Notes: generated by a model not told the origin, from the letters alone. Positions 1 through 7,781 are shown, numbered from the stretch's first letter. The stretch is 15,040 nucleotides of DNA from Prevotella sp. UBA3837 (GCA_002392835.1 DGHX01000108.1:14428-29467); one strand, 5' to 3'. Numbers and translations: made by a program.

Positions 1-222
1 CAGCGCGTGGCCATAGCGCGCGCACTCATCACGCAGCCGAAGATCATCCTGGCCGACGAGCCCACAGGAGCCCTCGACTCGAAGACCAGCGTAGAGGTGA
101 TGCAGCTGCTGAAGGAGCTGAACGCCCGCGAGCACATCACACAGATCATCGTCACCCACGACCCCACGGTGGCTGAGCAGACCAACCGCGTCATCAGAAT
201 CAAGGATGGAGTTATTGAATGA
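1..222 (+). CDS. ABC transporter ATP-binding subunit, MacB/LolD type (C-terminal part, cut by left edge)
   Basis: Only the last 73 residues are visible, open to the left edge in frame 1. They start at the end of the ABC signature helix (QRVAIARAL), continue with Walker B and the catalytic glutamate (IILADEP, D19/E20 of the visible part), the D-loop (GALDS) and the switch histidine in IIVTHD (H53). The TGALDS and VTHD wording is typical of the MacB/LolD/FtsE class, which powers transport by conformational change rather than by moving substrate through a membrane pore. It would act at the cytoplasmic face with the two permeases that follow. Its stop codon lies inside the next gene (17-base overlap), so translation is probably coupled. 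The Walker A end and the operon promoter lie outside the window. Confidence 0.95.
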   Translation, partial: QRVAIARALITQPKIILADEPTGALDSKTSVEVMQLLKELNAREHITQIIVTHDPTVAEQTNRVIRIKDGVIE

Positions 223-1474
223 AATCTGGCAGACGGCGCGCCGCAACAAGCTGCGCACCACGCTCACGGGCTTTGCCGTGGCGTGGGGCATCTTTATGCT
301 CATCGTGCTCCTCGGCGCCGGCAACGGACTCATCAACGCCCAGCTGAAGCAGAGCGACCGCTTCCTCAGCTCGTCGATGGTGGTCTTCGGCGGCGAGACC
401 TCAATGCCCTACCAGGGGCTGAAGGAGGGGCGCAGCATCAGGCTGCACGGCAGCGACATCGACGTCACCGCCCGCGAGTTCACCGACCATGTCGACGCCG
501 TGGGAGCGCAGTACCGCACGCAGGTCACCATCAGCCTGGGACAGCAGTACATCAACACCGGCATCTGCGGCGTCTACCCCAACCACACGCAGATAGACAA
601 GGTGCAGATGCAGCACGGACGCTTCATCAACGAGCTGGACATACGCCTGAAGCGCAAGGTGCTGGTGCTGAGCAACAAGCAGGCCGAGGAGCTGCTGCAG
701 GTCGCAGGACGGAAGCCGACAGCCGAAAGTCTCATAGGCCGATACGTCAACCTGGGCAGCCTGGCCTTCCAGGTGGTGGGCATCTACAAGGAGAACGAGA
801 ACGGACGCGCCGATGCCTTCAGCGGCTACACGGCCATCAAGAGCATCTACGGCGCCGGCACCGATGACGCCGGACGCATAGAGTTCACTTTCCACGGCCT
901 GCCCACGGAGGAGGCCAACGAGCAGTTCGAGGCCGACTACCGGCAGCGGCTGAACAGCGCACACCAGGCCCACCCCGACGACGAGAGCGCCGTGTGGCTG
1001 TGGAACCGCTTCACACAGAACCTGCAGATGGAGACCGGCATAGGCATCATACGCACCGCACTGTGGATTGTGGGGCTCTTCACCCTGCTCAGCGGCATAG
1101 TGGGCGTGAGCAACATCATGCTCATCACCGTGCGCGAGCGAACCCACGAGTTCGGCATACGCAAGGCCATCGGCGCACGTCCGTGGAGCATACTCCGCCT
1201 CATCATCGTCGAGAGCGTCATCATCACCACCTTCTTCGGCTACATAGGCATGCTGCTCGGCATCGGCGTCAACGAGTGGATGGACGCCACGCTGGGGCAC
1301 ACCAAGGTCGACGCCGGGCTCTTCCAGGCCACCATGTTCAGCAACCCCACCGTGGGCATCGACGTCTGTCTCGAGGCCACGCTCGTCATGGTCATAGCCG
1401 GCACCATGGCAGGAATGATACCGGCCTTCAAGGCAAGCCGCATCAGGCCCATTGAGGCACTAAGGGCGGAATAG
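206..1474 (+). CDS. MacB/FtsX-type ABC transporter permease (first of a pair)
   Basis: This 422-residue protein has the MacB permease layout: one N-terminal membrane segment (about residues 21-42), a large periplasmic domain (about 45-275) and three C-terminal membrane segments (about 282-308, 335-356 and 390-412). The FtsX-family loop RERTHEFGIRKAIGA begins at R310, and the C-terminus IRPIEALRAE is typical of the family. It lacks the fused ATPase of E. coli MacB; the separate ATPase upstream supplies it. The start at 206 overlaps the ATPase gene by 17 bases and gives the usual short cytoplasmic N-terminus (MELLNEIWQTARRNKLRTT). It probably pairs with the second permease into a heterodimer that couples ATP hydrolysis to periplasmic movements and works with the adaptor and TolC-like channel downstream. 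The substrate is unknown; drugs, peptides or lipids are all possible. Confidence 0.93.
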   Translation: MELLNEIWQTARRNKLRTTLTGFAVAWGIFMLIVLLGAGNGLINAQLKQSDRFLSSSMVVFGGETSMPYQGLKEGRSIRLHGSDIDVTAREFTDHVDAVGAQYRTQVTISLGQQYINTGICGVYPNHTQIDKVQMQHGRFINELDIRLKRKVLVLSNKQAEELLQVAGRKPTAESLIGRYVNLGSLAFQVVGIYKENENGRADAFSGYTAIKSIYGAGTDDAGRIEFTFHGLPTEEANEQFEADYRQRLNSAHQAHPDDESAVWLWNRFTQNLQMETGIGIIRTALWIVGLFTLLSGIVGVSNIMLITVRERTHEFGIRKAIGARPWSILRLIIVESVIITTFFGYIGMLLGIGVNEWMDATLGHTKVDAGLFQATMFSNPTVGIDVCLEATLVMVIAGTMAGMIPAFKASRIRPIEALRAE

Positions 1475-1476
1475 CG

Positions 1477-1528
1477 CTATAGAAACTATAGAAAACTATA
1501 GCGACTATAGAAACTATAGAGACTATAG
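1477..1528 (+). repeat. Six CTATAG copies at 9-10 base spacing in the spacer between the two permease genes
   Basis: The palindromic hexamer CTATAG begins at 1477, 1486, 1496, 1505, 1514 and 1523, giving periods of 9, 10, 9, 9 and 9; the usual unit is CTATAGAAA. The array starts 3 bases after the upstream stop codon and fills most of the 77-base spacer. The remainder, up to the ATG at 1552, is A-rich and probably serves translation initiation. One further CTATAG lies just upstream of the GH36 start (5525-5530). A function is not shown; replication slippage alone could have made it. Confidence 0.9.
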
Positions 1529-1551
1529 GAATCGACAAGAAAGAAAAGACA

Positions 1552-2796
1552 ATGAGAATAGACCTCGACTCCTACCGCGAAATCCTCGACACCCTGACCC
1601 GCAACAAGGCCAGGAGCTTCCTCACAGGCTTCGGCGTGTTCTGGGGCGTGTTCATGCTCGTGGCGCTCATCGGCGGCGGCAACGGCATGAAGGAGATGCT
1701 GAACCGCAACTTCGAGGGCTTCGCCACCAACAGCTCGATGATATGGGCGCAGCCCACCACAAAGGCATACAAGGGCTTCCGCAAGGGGCGATTATGGGAG
1801 ATGGACTACAACGACGTGGAGCGCCTGCGCCACAGCGTGCCCGAGCTCGACGTCATCAGCCCCGTGCTCTTCAGCAACGGAGGCACTGCCTACGTGGCCG
1901 ACCGCAAGACCACGGTGGGCGTGAACGGCGTGAACCCCGACTACCAGCGCGTGAACGAGCCGAAGCTGCGCTACGGACGCTTCATCAACCAGATGGACCT
2001 GGCACAGCGGAGAAAGGTGTGCGTCATAGGCAAGAAGACCTACCAGGACCTCTTCCCCATGGGCGGCGACCCATGCGGCAGCTTCCTGCGCGTAGACTCC
2101 GTCTACTACCAGGTGGTGGGCGTCGACTTCAACGTGTCGAACGTCAACTTCGGCGGCGAAGCCGGCACCACACTGCTGCTGCCCATCACGCTGATGCAGC
2201 AGACCTACAACATGGGCACCGACGTGCACATGATAGCCGTGACGGGCAGGCCGGGAGTGGTCATGTCGGCACTGGCACCACGCATACGCGAGACCGTAGC
2301 CCGCGCGCACAGCGTGGACCCCACGGACGAGCAGGGACTCATGGTGTTCAACACCGAGGTGCTCTTCCAGATGCTCGACAACCTGTTCACCGGCGTCAAC
2401 TTCCTCATCTGGCTTGTAGGACTGGGGACCCTGCTGGCCGGAGCCATCGGCGTGAGCAACATCATGATGGTCACCGTGCGCGAGCGAACCACCGAGATAG
2501 GCATACGCCGGGCCATAGGTGCCACGCCGCGAAACATCCTCACACAAATCATCAGCGAGAGCATACTCCTCACCCTCGTGGCGGGCATGAGCGGCATACT
2601 CCTTGCAGTGTTCATACTGCAGATGCTGGAGATGGGAAACACCGAGGACGGCATCGTCACCGCACACTTCCAGGTGGACTTCTGGACCGCCATCCTCGCA
2701 GCAGTGGTCATCAGCCTCATGGGCGTGCTGGCCGGGCTGGCACCCGCCGCCCGCGCCATGAGCATCAAGCCCGTCGACGCCATGCGCGACGAGTGA
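1552..2796 (+). CDS. MacB/FtsX-type ABC transporter permease (second of a pair)
   Basis: This 414-residue protein is a paralogue of the preceding permease with the same plan: an N-terminal membrane segment near residues 21-42 (TGFGVFWGVFMLVALIGGGN), a periplasmic MacB-type domain, and three C-terminal membrane segments. The FtsX loop RERTTEIGIRRAIGA starts at R310, the same residue number as in its neighbour. The C-terminus IKPVDAMRDE matches the family. Two different permeases served by one separate ATPase imply a heterodimer in place of the MacB homodimer; that is inference from gene order. The start ATG at 1552 follows an A-rich stretch with no Shine-Dalgarno sequence. The gene is flanked on both sides by short tandem arrays. 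Confidence 0.93.
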   Translation: MRIDLDSYREILDTLTRNKARSFLTGFGVFWGVFMLVALIGGGNGMKEMLNRNFEGFATNSSMIWAQPTTKAYKGFRKGRLWEMDYNDVERLRHSVPELDVISPVLFSNGGTAYVADRKTTVGVNGVNPDYQRVNEPKLRYGRFINQMDLAQRRKVCVIGKKTYQDLFPMGGDPCGSFLRVDSVYYQVVGVDFNVSNVNFGGEAGTTLLLPITLMQQTYNMGTDVHMIAVTGRPGVVMSALAPRIRETVARAHSVDPTDEQGLMVFNTEVLFQMLDNLFTGVNFLIWLVGLGTLLAGAIGVSNIMMVTVRERTTEIGIRRAIGATPRNILTQIISESILLTLVAGMSGILLAVFILQMLEMGNTEDGIVTAHFQVDFWTAILAAVVISLMGVLAGLAPAARAMSIKPVDAMRDE

Positions 2797-2801
2797 AGCG
2801 C

Positions 2802-2865
2802 CACCGAAATAACGAAACAGCGAAATACCATCATACCGAAATACCGAAATACCGTCATACCGAAA
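2802..2865 (+). repeat. Eight contiguous 8-base units in the permease-adaptor spacer
   Basis: The 82-base spacer is almost entirely an octamer array. Successive units are CACCGAAA, TAACGAAA, CAGCGAAA, TACCATCA, TACCGAAA, TACCGAAA, TACCGTCA and TACCGAAA. The units nearest the downstream gene are closest to the consensus TACCGAAA, while the first three are more diverged. The array runs directly into an A-rich stretch ending at the ATG at 2879, so it sits where the ribosome would bind. This would be consistent with growth from the 3' end, which is inference. Confidence 0.93.
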
Positions 2866-2878
2866 AAAAAGAAAAAGA

Positions 2879-4003
2879 ATGAAACGCTACACAAAACTCT
2901 TCCTTGCCGCCCTTGTGGCCCTGCTGTTCATAGGCACCTTCGTCTTCCTGTGGCGCAAGAGCCAGCCGCAGCCCGTCGTCTACACCGAGTTCACGCCGCA
3001 GACGCAGGACATACGGCGCACCACCATCATCACCGGAAAGATAGAGCCGCGCAACGAGGTGAACGTGAAACCCCAGATCAGCGGCATCATCAGCGAGCTG
3101 CTGAAGGAGCCGGGGCAGCGCGTGCAGCAGGGCGAGGTCATAGCCACGGTGAAGGTCATACCCGACATGGGGCAGCTCAGCTCGGCCGAGAGCCGCGTGC
3201 GGCTGGCCGACATCAACCTGCGGCAGGCCGAGGCCGACTATGCCCGCACCGACCAGCTGCACCGGCAGCAGCTGGTGAGCGACGAGGAGCACGAGAAGGC
3301 ACGACAGCAGCTCAGCCAGGCACGCGAAGAGAAGGCTGCTGCCGTTGACGCACTACAGGTGGTGCGCGTAGGAGTCAGCCGAAGCAACGCATCGGCATCG
3401 TCGACCCTCATACGAAGCACCATCAGCGGCATCATACTCGACATACCCGTCAAGGTGGGCAACTCGGTCATCAACAGCAACACCTTCAACGACGGAACCA
3501 CCATAGCCACCGTGGCCAACATGCAGGACCTCATCTTCCGAGGAAACATCGACGAGACCGAGGTGGGACAGCTGCACACCGGCGTGCCCATGCGCATCAC
3601 CATAGGAGCACTGCAGGACCTCAGCCTCGACGCCACACTGGAGTACATATCGCCGAAGGCCACCGAGGCCGGCGGTGCCAACCAGTTTGAGATAAAGGCC
3701 GCCGTGGTGCTGGCCAGCGCTGAAGGCAGCGACGGCATCGTGCTGCGCTCGGGCTATTCGGCCAATGCCGAGATAGTGCTCGCCGAGGCCACCCAGGTGC
3801 TCGCCGTGCCCGAGAGCGCCATCACCTTCGAGGGCGACAGCACCTTCGTCTACGTGGCCACAGGCGCCAACGGACAGGAGACCCAGTACGAGCGACGCCC
3901 CGTCACCACCGGACTCAGCGACGGCGTGAACATCGAGGTGAAGAGCGGACTCACCACCGCCGACCGCGTGCGGGGCCCGCAGATCATTGCAGAAGAGAAA
4001 TAA
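2879..4003 (+). CDS. Periplasmic adaptor (membrane-fusion protein) of a MacA/HlyD-type efflux system
   Basis: This 374-residue protein has an N-terminal membrane anchor (about residues 6-25, no lipobox cysteine). A first lipoyl-like half follows (about 60-92, with VKPQISGIISELL and the turn PGQRVQQGEV). Then come a Gln/Glu/Arg-rich alpha-helical coiled-coil hairpin (about 98-165), the second lipoyl half (SGIILDIPVKVGNSV), and beta-barrel and membrane-proximal domains to the C-terminus. This is the order known for MacA, AcrA and HlyD. In such systems the coiled coil reaches the TolC tip and the barrel domains dock on the transporter. It lies between the permeases and the TolC-like gene, as expected for the bridge. 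The ATG at 2879 follows an A-rich stretch and gives a proper MKRYTK-hydrophobic N-terminus. Confidence 0.94.
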   Translation: MKRYTKLFLAALVALLFIGTFVFLWRKSQPQPVVYTEFTPQTQDIRRTTIITGKIEPRNEVNVKPQISGIISELLKEPGQRVQQGEVIATVKVIPDMGQLSSAESRVRLADINLRQAEADYARTDQLHRQQLVSDEEHEKARQQLSQAREEKAAAVDALQVVRVGVSRSNASASSTLIRSTISGIILDIPVKVGNSVINSNTFNDGTTIATVANMQDLIFRGNIDETEVGQLHTGVPMRITIGALQDLSLDATLEYISPKATEAGGANQFEIKAAVVLASAEGSDGIVLRSGYSANAEIVLAEATQVLAVPESAITFEGDSTFVYVATGANGQETQYERRPVTTGLSDGVNIEVKSGLTTADRVRGPQIIAEEK

Positions 4004-4004
4004 G

Positions 4005-4036
4005 AAATTGAGAAATTGGGAAATTGGGAAATTGAG
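4005..4036 (+). repeat. Four perfect 8-base units between the adaptor and tolC-like genes
   Basis: Immediately after the adaptor stop codon (4001-4003) the units AAATTGAG, AAATTGGG, AAATTGGG and AAATTGAG follow without interruption, an X-Y-Y-X order. The array ends three bases before the chosen ATG at 4040, so it occupies the ribosome-binding position. It contains TTG codons that can serve as alternative starts in the tolC frame (for example at 4016). Confidence 0.95.
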
Positions 4037-4039
4037 ATA

Positions 4040-5362
4040 ATGAGGAAGTTAGGTTTATTATTTATTATTTATCATTTATCATTTAGCCCCGCAGGGGCGC
4101 AGTCCTGGACCCTGCAACAGTGCATCGACCACGCCGTGAGCCACAACATCACCATCGGCCGACAGCAGCTGCAGGTGGAGCAGCAGGCACTGCAGCTGAG
4201 CAACGCACGTAACCAGCGGCTGCCCGACCTCAGCGCATCGGCAGGGCAGAACTTCAGCTTCGGACGAGGACTCACCGCCGACAACACCTACAGCAACACC
4301 AACACCAGCAGCACCAACTTCTCGGTGGGCACCACCGTACCACTGTTCACCGGATTCCAGATTCCCAACCAGATACGGCTGAGCCAGCTAAACCTGGAGG
4401 CCGCCACACACGACCTGGAGCGGGCGAAGAACGACATTCGCGTGCAGGTGGCACAGCAGTACGTGCAGGTGCTCTACGACATGGAGATGCTCGGCGTGGC
4501 CCGCCGCCAGATAGGCATCGACTCGGCACAGGTGGCACGACTCGAGGCGCTGCTCGACGTGGGGCGCGCCAGCCAGGCCGAGCTGTCGCAGCAGAAGGCA
4601 ACACTGGCACAGAGCCGACTCACCGCCACACAGGCCGACAACACCCTGCGGCTGGCACTGCTCAGCCTGGCACAGCTGCTGGAGCTGGACAGCCCAGAGG
4701 GATTCGCCATAGCCGTGCCCGACAGCCTGCCACAGCTGGACGACAACGGCACACTGCCACGGCTGGACGACGTGCTGCACAAAGCACTGATGCAGCGGCC
4801 GGAGGTGCAGGCCGAACAGCTACGACTGAAGGGCACAGAGAACAGCATCGCCATAGCACGGGCAGGCTACTACCCCACCCTCAGCTTCTCAGCAGGACTG
4901 GGCACCAACTACTACACCACCTCCGGATTCCGGGCCGACGGCTTCGGGCGGCAGCTGAAGAACAACTTCAGCCAGTACCTGGGACTGAACCTCAGCATAC
5001 CCATCTTCAACCGATTCCAGACCCGCAACGGCATACGCCAGGCCAAGCTGCAGCGCACCAGCCAGCAGCTGCTGCTCGACCAGACGCGCAAGACCCTCTA
5101 CAAAGAGATTCAGACAGCCTACTACAACACCATAGGCGCACGCGAAAAGCTGCACAGCAGCCACCAGGCACGGCAGGCCAGCAGCGATGCCTTCCGGCAG
5201 GTGCAAGCGAAGTACGAGGCAGGGCGAGCCACCATCACCGAGTTCAACGAAGCAAAGAACATCTACCTGAAGACCGAGAGCGACCTCACACAGGCACGCT
5301 ACGAATATCTCTACCAGCAGGCGCTGATGAAGTTCTACCAAGGCGACGAGCTGCACCTGTAG
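4040..5362 (+). CDS. TolC-family outer-membrane efflux channel
   Basis: This is a 440-residue outer-membrane factor. A signal peptide (MRKLGLLFIIYHLSFSPAGA, probable cut before Q21) precedes a mature protein starting SWTLQQCIDHAVSHN, the usual opening of the OEP family. Two homologous OEP halves follow (about 25-215 and 240-430), rich in long Gln/Ala/Leu alpha helices with a GRASQAELSQQKATLAQSR-type repeat and YEAGRATITEFNEAK in the second half. Trimers of this family form a channel across the outer membrane and periplasm. It closes the operon and completes the tripartite exporter. I chose ATG 4040 over the TTG at 4016 because the latter adds GNWEIEI encoded by the octamer array and spoils the signal peptide. 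The hydrophobic core of the signal peptide is itself encoded by a 7-base tandem array. Confidence 0.94.
   Translation: MRKLGLLFIIYHLSFSPAGAQSWTLQQCIDHAVSHNITIGRQQLQVEQQALQLSNARNQRLPDLSASAGQNFSFGRGLTADNTYSNTNTSSTNFSVGTTVPLFTGFQIPNQIRLSQLNLEAATHDLERAKNDIRVQVAQQYVQVLYDMEMLGVARRQIGIDSAQVARLEALLDVGRASQAELSQQKATLAQSRLTATQADNTLRLALLSLAQLLELDSPEGFAIAVPDSLPQLDDNGTLPRLDDVLHKALMQRPEVQAEQLRLKGTENSIAIARAGYYPTLSFSAGLGTNYYTTSGFRADGFGRQLKNNFSQYLGLNLSIPIFNRFQTRNGIRQAKLQRTSQQLLLDQTRKTLYKEIQTAYYNTIGAREKLHSSHQARQASSDAFRQVQAKYEAGRATITEFNEAKNIYLKTESDLTQARYEYLYQQALMKFYQGDELHL
4054..4085 (+). repeat. Four 7-base units encoding the tolC signal-peptide core
   Basis: The units TTTATTA (4054-4060), TTTATTA (4061-4067), TTTATCA (4068-4074) and TTTATCA (4075-4081) are contiguous, followed by a partial unit TTTA. 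They encode residues 6-15 (LLFIIYHLSF). The AT-rich array differs sharply from the GC-rich gene around it. Because the unit is not a multiple of three, gain or loss of one unit would shift the frame between the ATG and the mature protein. Confidence 0.93.
4086..4098 (+). other. Small perfect hairpin GCCCC-GCA-GGGGC following the heptamer array
   Basis: A five-base-pair GC stem with a three-base loop encodes SPAGA, the end of the tolC signal peptide including the AxA-like cleavage site. With the AT heptamers before it, it may be one repeat unit taken into the gene. Whether it is dispersed in the genome cannot be seen here. Confidence 0.6.
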
Positions 5363-5408
5363 GCATCATTCCCGTAACGCGGAAAAATGTTGCACTACTT
5401 CCATCGCC

Positions 5409-5439
5409 GCCAGCCGGTAAAAAAGCATGAAGGGCTGGC
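5409..5439 (+). terminator. Possible terminator hairpin after the exporter operon (weak)
   Basis: GCCAGCC (5409-5415) and GGCTGGC (5433-5439) are perfect complements with a 17-base loop. There is no T-run after the stem, so it is only a candidate. The rest of the 173-base gap (5363-5535) holds the promoter described next. Confidence 0.35.
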
Positions 5440-5491
5440 TAAAGTATCAATATTCGGCAAGAAAAGACTATGCCATATCGGCAGAAATGTG

Positions 5492-5499
5492 TAACTTTG
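5492..5499 (+). promoter_or_regulatory. Bacteroidota -7 element (TAACTTTG) of the GH36 gene
   Basis: TAACTTTG followed by CA matches the known Bacteroidota -7 consensus TAnnTTTG and lies 36 bases upstream of the ATG at 5536, giving a predicted leader of about 30 bases. No TTG is present at the usual -33 distance, so the upstream box is weak or absent, which may mean an activator is needed. The words ATCGG and AAATG upstream resemble those in the GH3 and argB promoters. Confidence 0.7.
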
Positions 5500-5535
5500 C
5501 AGTCGTAAAGTAACACAACCAAAACTATAGCAACC

Positions 5536-7716
5536 ATGAAACGATTCGTTCTCGGAGCCTTAGCGCTCCTTACCGCAGCCCCCCTGCTGGCCTGGCAGGG
5601 CGAGGTGAGCATCGAGACCCCCAACACCGTGCTGCTGCTCAGCGCCTGGGAGGGCGGCGACCTGCACCAGTCGTACTACGGCGACAAGAGCGCCACGCTG
5701 CGCGAGCTGCGCGACGCCGGCAGCGACCTCAGCTTCCACTGCCTGCCCACCTTCGGCAGCGTGGGGGCCACACACCTGCCGGCACTGCAGGTGCAGCACA
5801 GCGACGGCGACCAGAACCTGGAGCTGCAGGTCACTGCCTACGACAGGCAGGAGCAGGAGCGTGCCACCCTGCACACCTTCACCATGAAGGACAAGCTGAT
5901 GCCACTGACGGTGAAGCTCTTCTACAAAGCCTACAAGAACGTTGACGTCATCGAGACCTGGACAGAGATTCAGCACCAGGAGAAGAAGGCCGTCACCCTG
6001 CAGCGCTACGACAGCGGACACCTGGTGCTGCGACAGGGCGACGTGTGGGTGACCCACCTGCACGGCAACTGGGCTGCAGAGGCACAGGTGACCAGCGAGC
6101 CGCTGACACGCGGCATGAAGACCATACGCAACAGCGACGGCGCACGCAACAGCCACCTGGACGGACCGGAGCTGATGCTCTCGCTCGACGGCAAGCCACA
6201 GGAGCTCAGCGGACGGACCATAGGACTGGTGCTCTGCTGGAGCGGCAACTTCGAGCTGCGCATGAACACCATGTCGAACCGCGAGCATCACATCTACGCA
6301 GGAATAGACCCCGTGGCCAGCAGCTACGTGCTCGACCCCAAGCAGACCTTCACCACGCCCCACCTGGCCATGGCCTACAGCGCAGAGGGCATGAGCGGAG
6401 TCAGCCGCATCTTCCACAACTGGGCACGGCGCGAGGGCATGCTGCACCGCGGCATGCAGACCGGCGACATACTGCTTAACTCATGGGAGGGCATTTACCT
6501 CGACATCACCGAGGAGAAAATCATCAAGATGATGGACGACATTGCCGCCTTCGGAGGAGAGCTCTTCGTCATGGACGACGGATGGTTCGGCAACAAGTAC
6601 CCGCGCAAGGTGGACAACTCAAGCCTGGGCGACTGGGTGGTGGACCGCCAGAAGCTGCCCGGCGGGCTGAAGGCACTCACCGACGCCGCACGCCAGCGCA
6701 AGCTGAAGTTCGGCATCTGGATAGAGCCGGAGATGACCAACACCACCAGCGAGCTCTACGAACAGCACCCCGACTGGGTGCTGCAGCGCCCGGGGCGTGA
6801 CCTGCGCTTAGGGCGCGGAGGCACGCAGACCGTGCTCGACCTGACGAACCCCAAGGTGCAGGACTTCGTCTTCGGCGTGGTAGACAAGCTGATGACCGAG
6901 AACCCGGAGATAGCATACATCAAGTGGGACGCCAACGCCAGCATCGAGAACTACGGCTCATACTACCTGCCGCGGCAGAAGCAGAGCAACATCTACGTGG
7001 ACTACCACCTGGGACTGATAAAGGTGCTCGAGCGCGTGCGCGCCAAGTACCCCAACCTGGTGATTCAGGACTGCGCCAGCGGCGGCGGGCGTGCCAACTA
7101 CGGCCTGCTGCCCTACTTCGATGAGTTCTGGGTGAGCGACAACACCGACGCCCTGCAGCGCGTGTACATGCAGTACGGCACCAGCCTCTTCTTCCCCGCC
7201 AACGCCATGGCACAGCACATCAACCACGTGCCATACTGGAACACCGGCAAGCGCTCCATTCCCGTGAAGTTCCGCTGCGACGTAGCCATGAGCGGCCGAC
7301 TGGGTATTGAGCTTCAGCCCAAGGATATGAGCAGCGAGGAGCGCCAGCAGTGCACCACCTGCTTCGCCGACTACAAGCAGCTGCGCACCATCGTGCAGAC
7401 CGGAAACCTCTACCGCCTGCTCTCGCCCTACGACAACCGCGGCGTGGCCAGCATCATGTACACCGACGACGCACGCTCGAAGGCCGTCCTCTTCGTGTAC
7501 AAGACGTACAACTTCTGCGACCAGCCGCTGCCGCGCCTGCGCCTGGCCGGCCTCGACGCCGACCGCACCTACACCCTGCGCGAGAAGAACGTGCGCGTGG
7601 GCGAGGATCCCTGCCGCCTCGACGGCAAGCAGTTCACAGGCCGCTTCCTCATGCAGACCGGCATAGAGGTGCCCCTCTGGGAGGACTACGCCAGCCGCGT
7701 GTTCAGCCTGGAGTAA
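5536..7716 (+). CDS. Secreted alpha-galactosidase, glycoside hydrolase family 36
   Basis: This 726-residue protein carries a signal peptide (MKRFVLGALALLTAAPLLA) and so acts in the periplasm or beyond. The N-terminal half (about 20-300) is the beta-supersandwich domain of GH36; the catalytic barrel follows. Diagnostic motifs are MDDGWFG (D347-D348), IWIEPEM (E397-E399), IKWDANAS with the predicted nucleophile D465, DCASGGGR (512-519) and VSDNTDA with the predicted acid/base D535. The 70-residue distance between these aspartates fits the family. The enzyme removes terminal alpha-1,6-galactose, as in raffinose, stachyose or galactomannan. Length is normal for bacterial GH36. It has its own promoter and a hairpin behind it, so it is probably a single-gene transcript; no SusC/SusD pair or regulator is adjacent in this window. 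Confidence 0.95.
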   Translation: MKRFVLGALALLTAAPLLAWQGEVSIETPNTVLLLSAWEGGDLHQSYYGDKSATLRELRDAGSDLSFHCLPTFGSVGATHLPALQVQHSDGDQNLELQVTAYDRQEQERATLHTFTMKDKLMPLTVKLFYKAYKNVDVIETWTEIQHQEKKAVTLQRYDSGHLVLRQGDVWVTHLHGNWAAEAQVTSEPLTRGMKTIRNSDGARNSHLDGPELMLSLDGKPQELSGRTIGLVLCWSGNFELRMNTMSNREHHIYAGIDPVASSYVLDPKQTFTTPHLAMAYSAEGMSGVSRIFHNWARREGMLHRGMQTGDILLNSWEGIYLDITEEKIIKMMDDIAAFGGELFVMDDGWFGNKYPRKVDNSSLGDWVVDRQKLPGGLKALTDAARQRKLKFGIWIEPEMTNTTSELYEQHPDWVLQRPGRDLRLGRGGTQTVLDLTNPKVQDFVFGVVDKLMTENPEIAYIKWDANASIENYGSYYLPRQKQSNIYVDYHLGLIKVLERVRAKYPNLVIQDCASGGGRANYGLLPYFDEFWVSDNTDALQRVYMQYGTSLFFPANAMAQHINHVPYWNTGKRSIPVKFRCDVAMSGRLGIELQPKDMSSEERQQCTTCFADYKQLRTIVQTGNLYRLLSPYDNRGVASIMYTDDARSKAVLFVYKTYNFCDQPLPRLRLAGLDADRTYTLREKNVRVGEDPCRLDGKQFTGRFLMQTGIEVPLWEDYASRVFSLE

Positions 7717-7781
7717 AGCACCGCCCACATACCCATGACGGGTGCGCACAGCAAGCAACCAAAGCGGCACACCCCATACAC

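Noticed and set aside
401..1300. Long minus-strand open frame opposite the first permease (and similar ones at 1792-2667, 5560-6447 and 6958-7770)
   Set aside because: All are shadows with low-complexity products opposite genes with clear family motifs; none has a promoter or a credible start region.
1477..4036. CRISPR array
   Set aside because: The tandem units are contiguous, only 7-11 bases long, and have no unique spacers between them; no cas genes are present.
4016..4039. Upstream TTG start for the tolC-like gene
   Set aside because: It adds residues encoded by the octamer array ahead of a good signal peptide; ATG 4040 gives a normal N-terminus.
7741..7770. Possible dif site because GGTGCGCA resembles the E. 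coli XerC half
   Set aside because: The rest of the 28-base site (the spacer and the XerD half) is not there; the match is short and probably chance.
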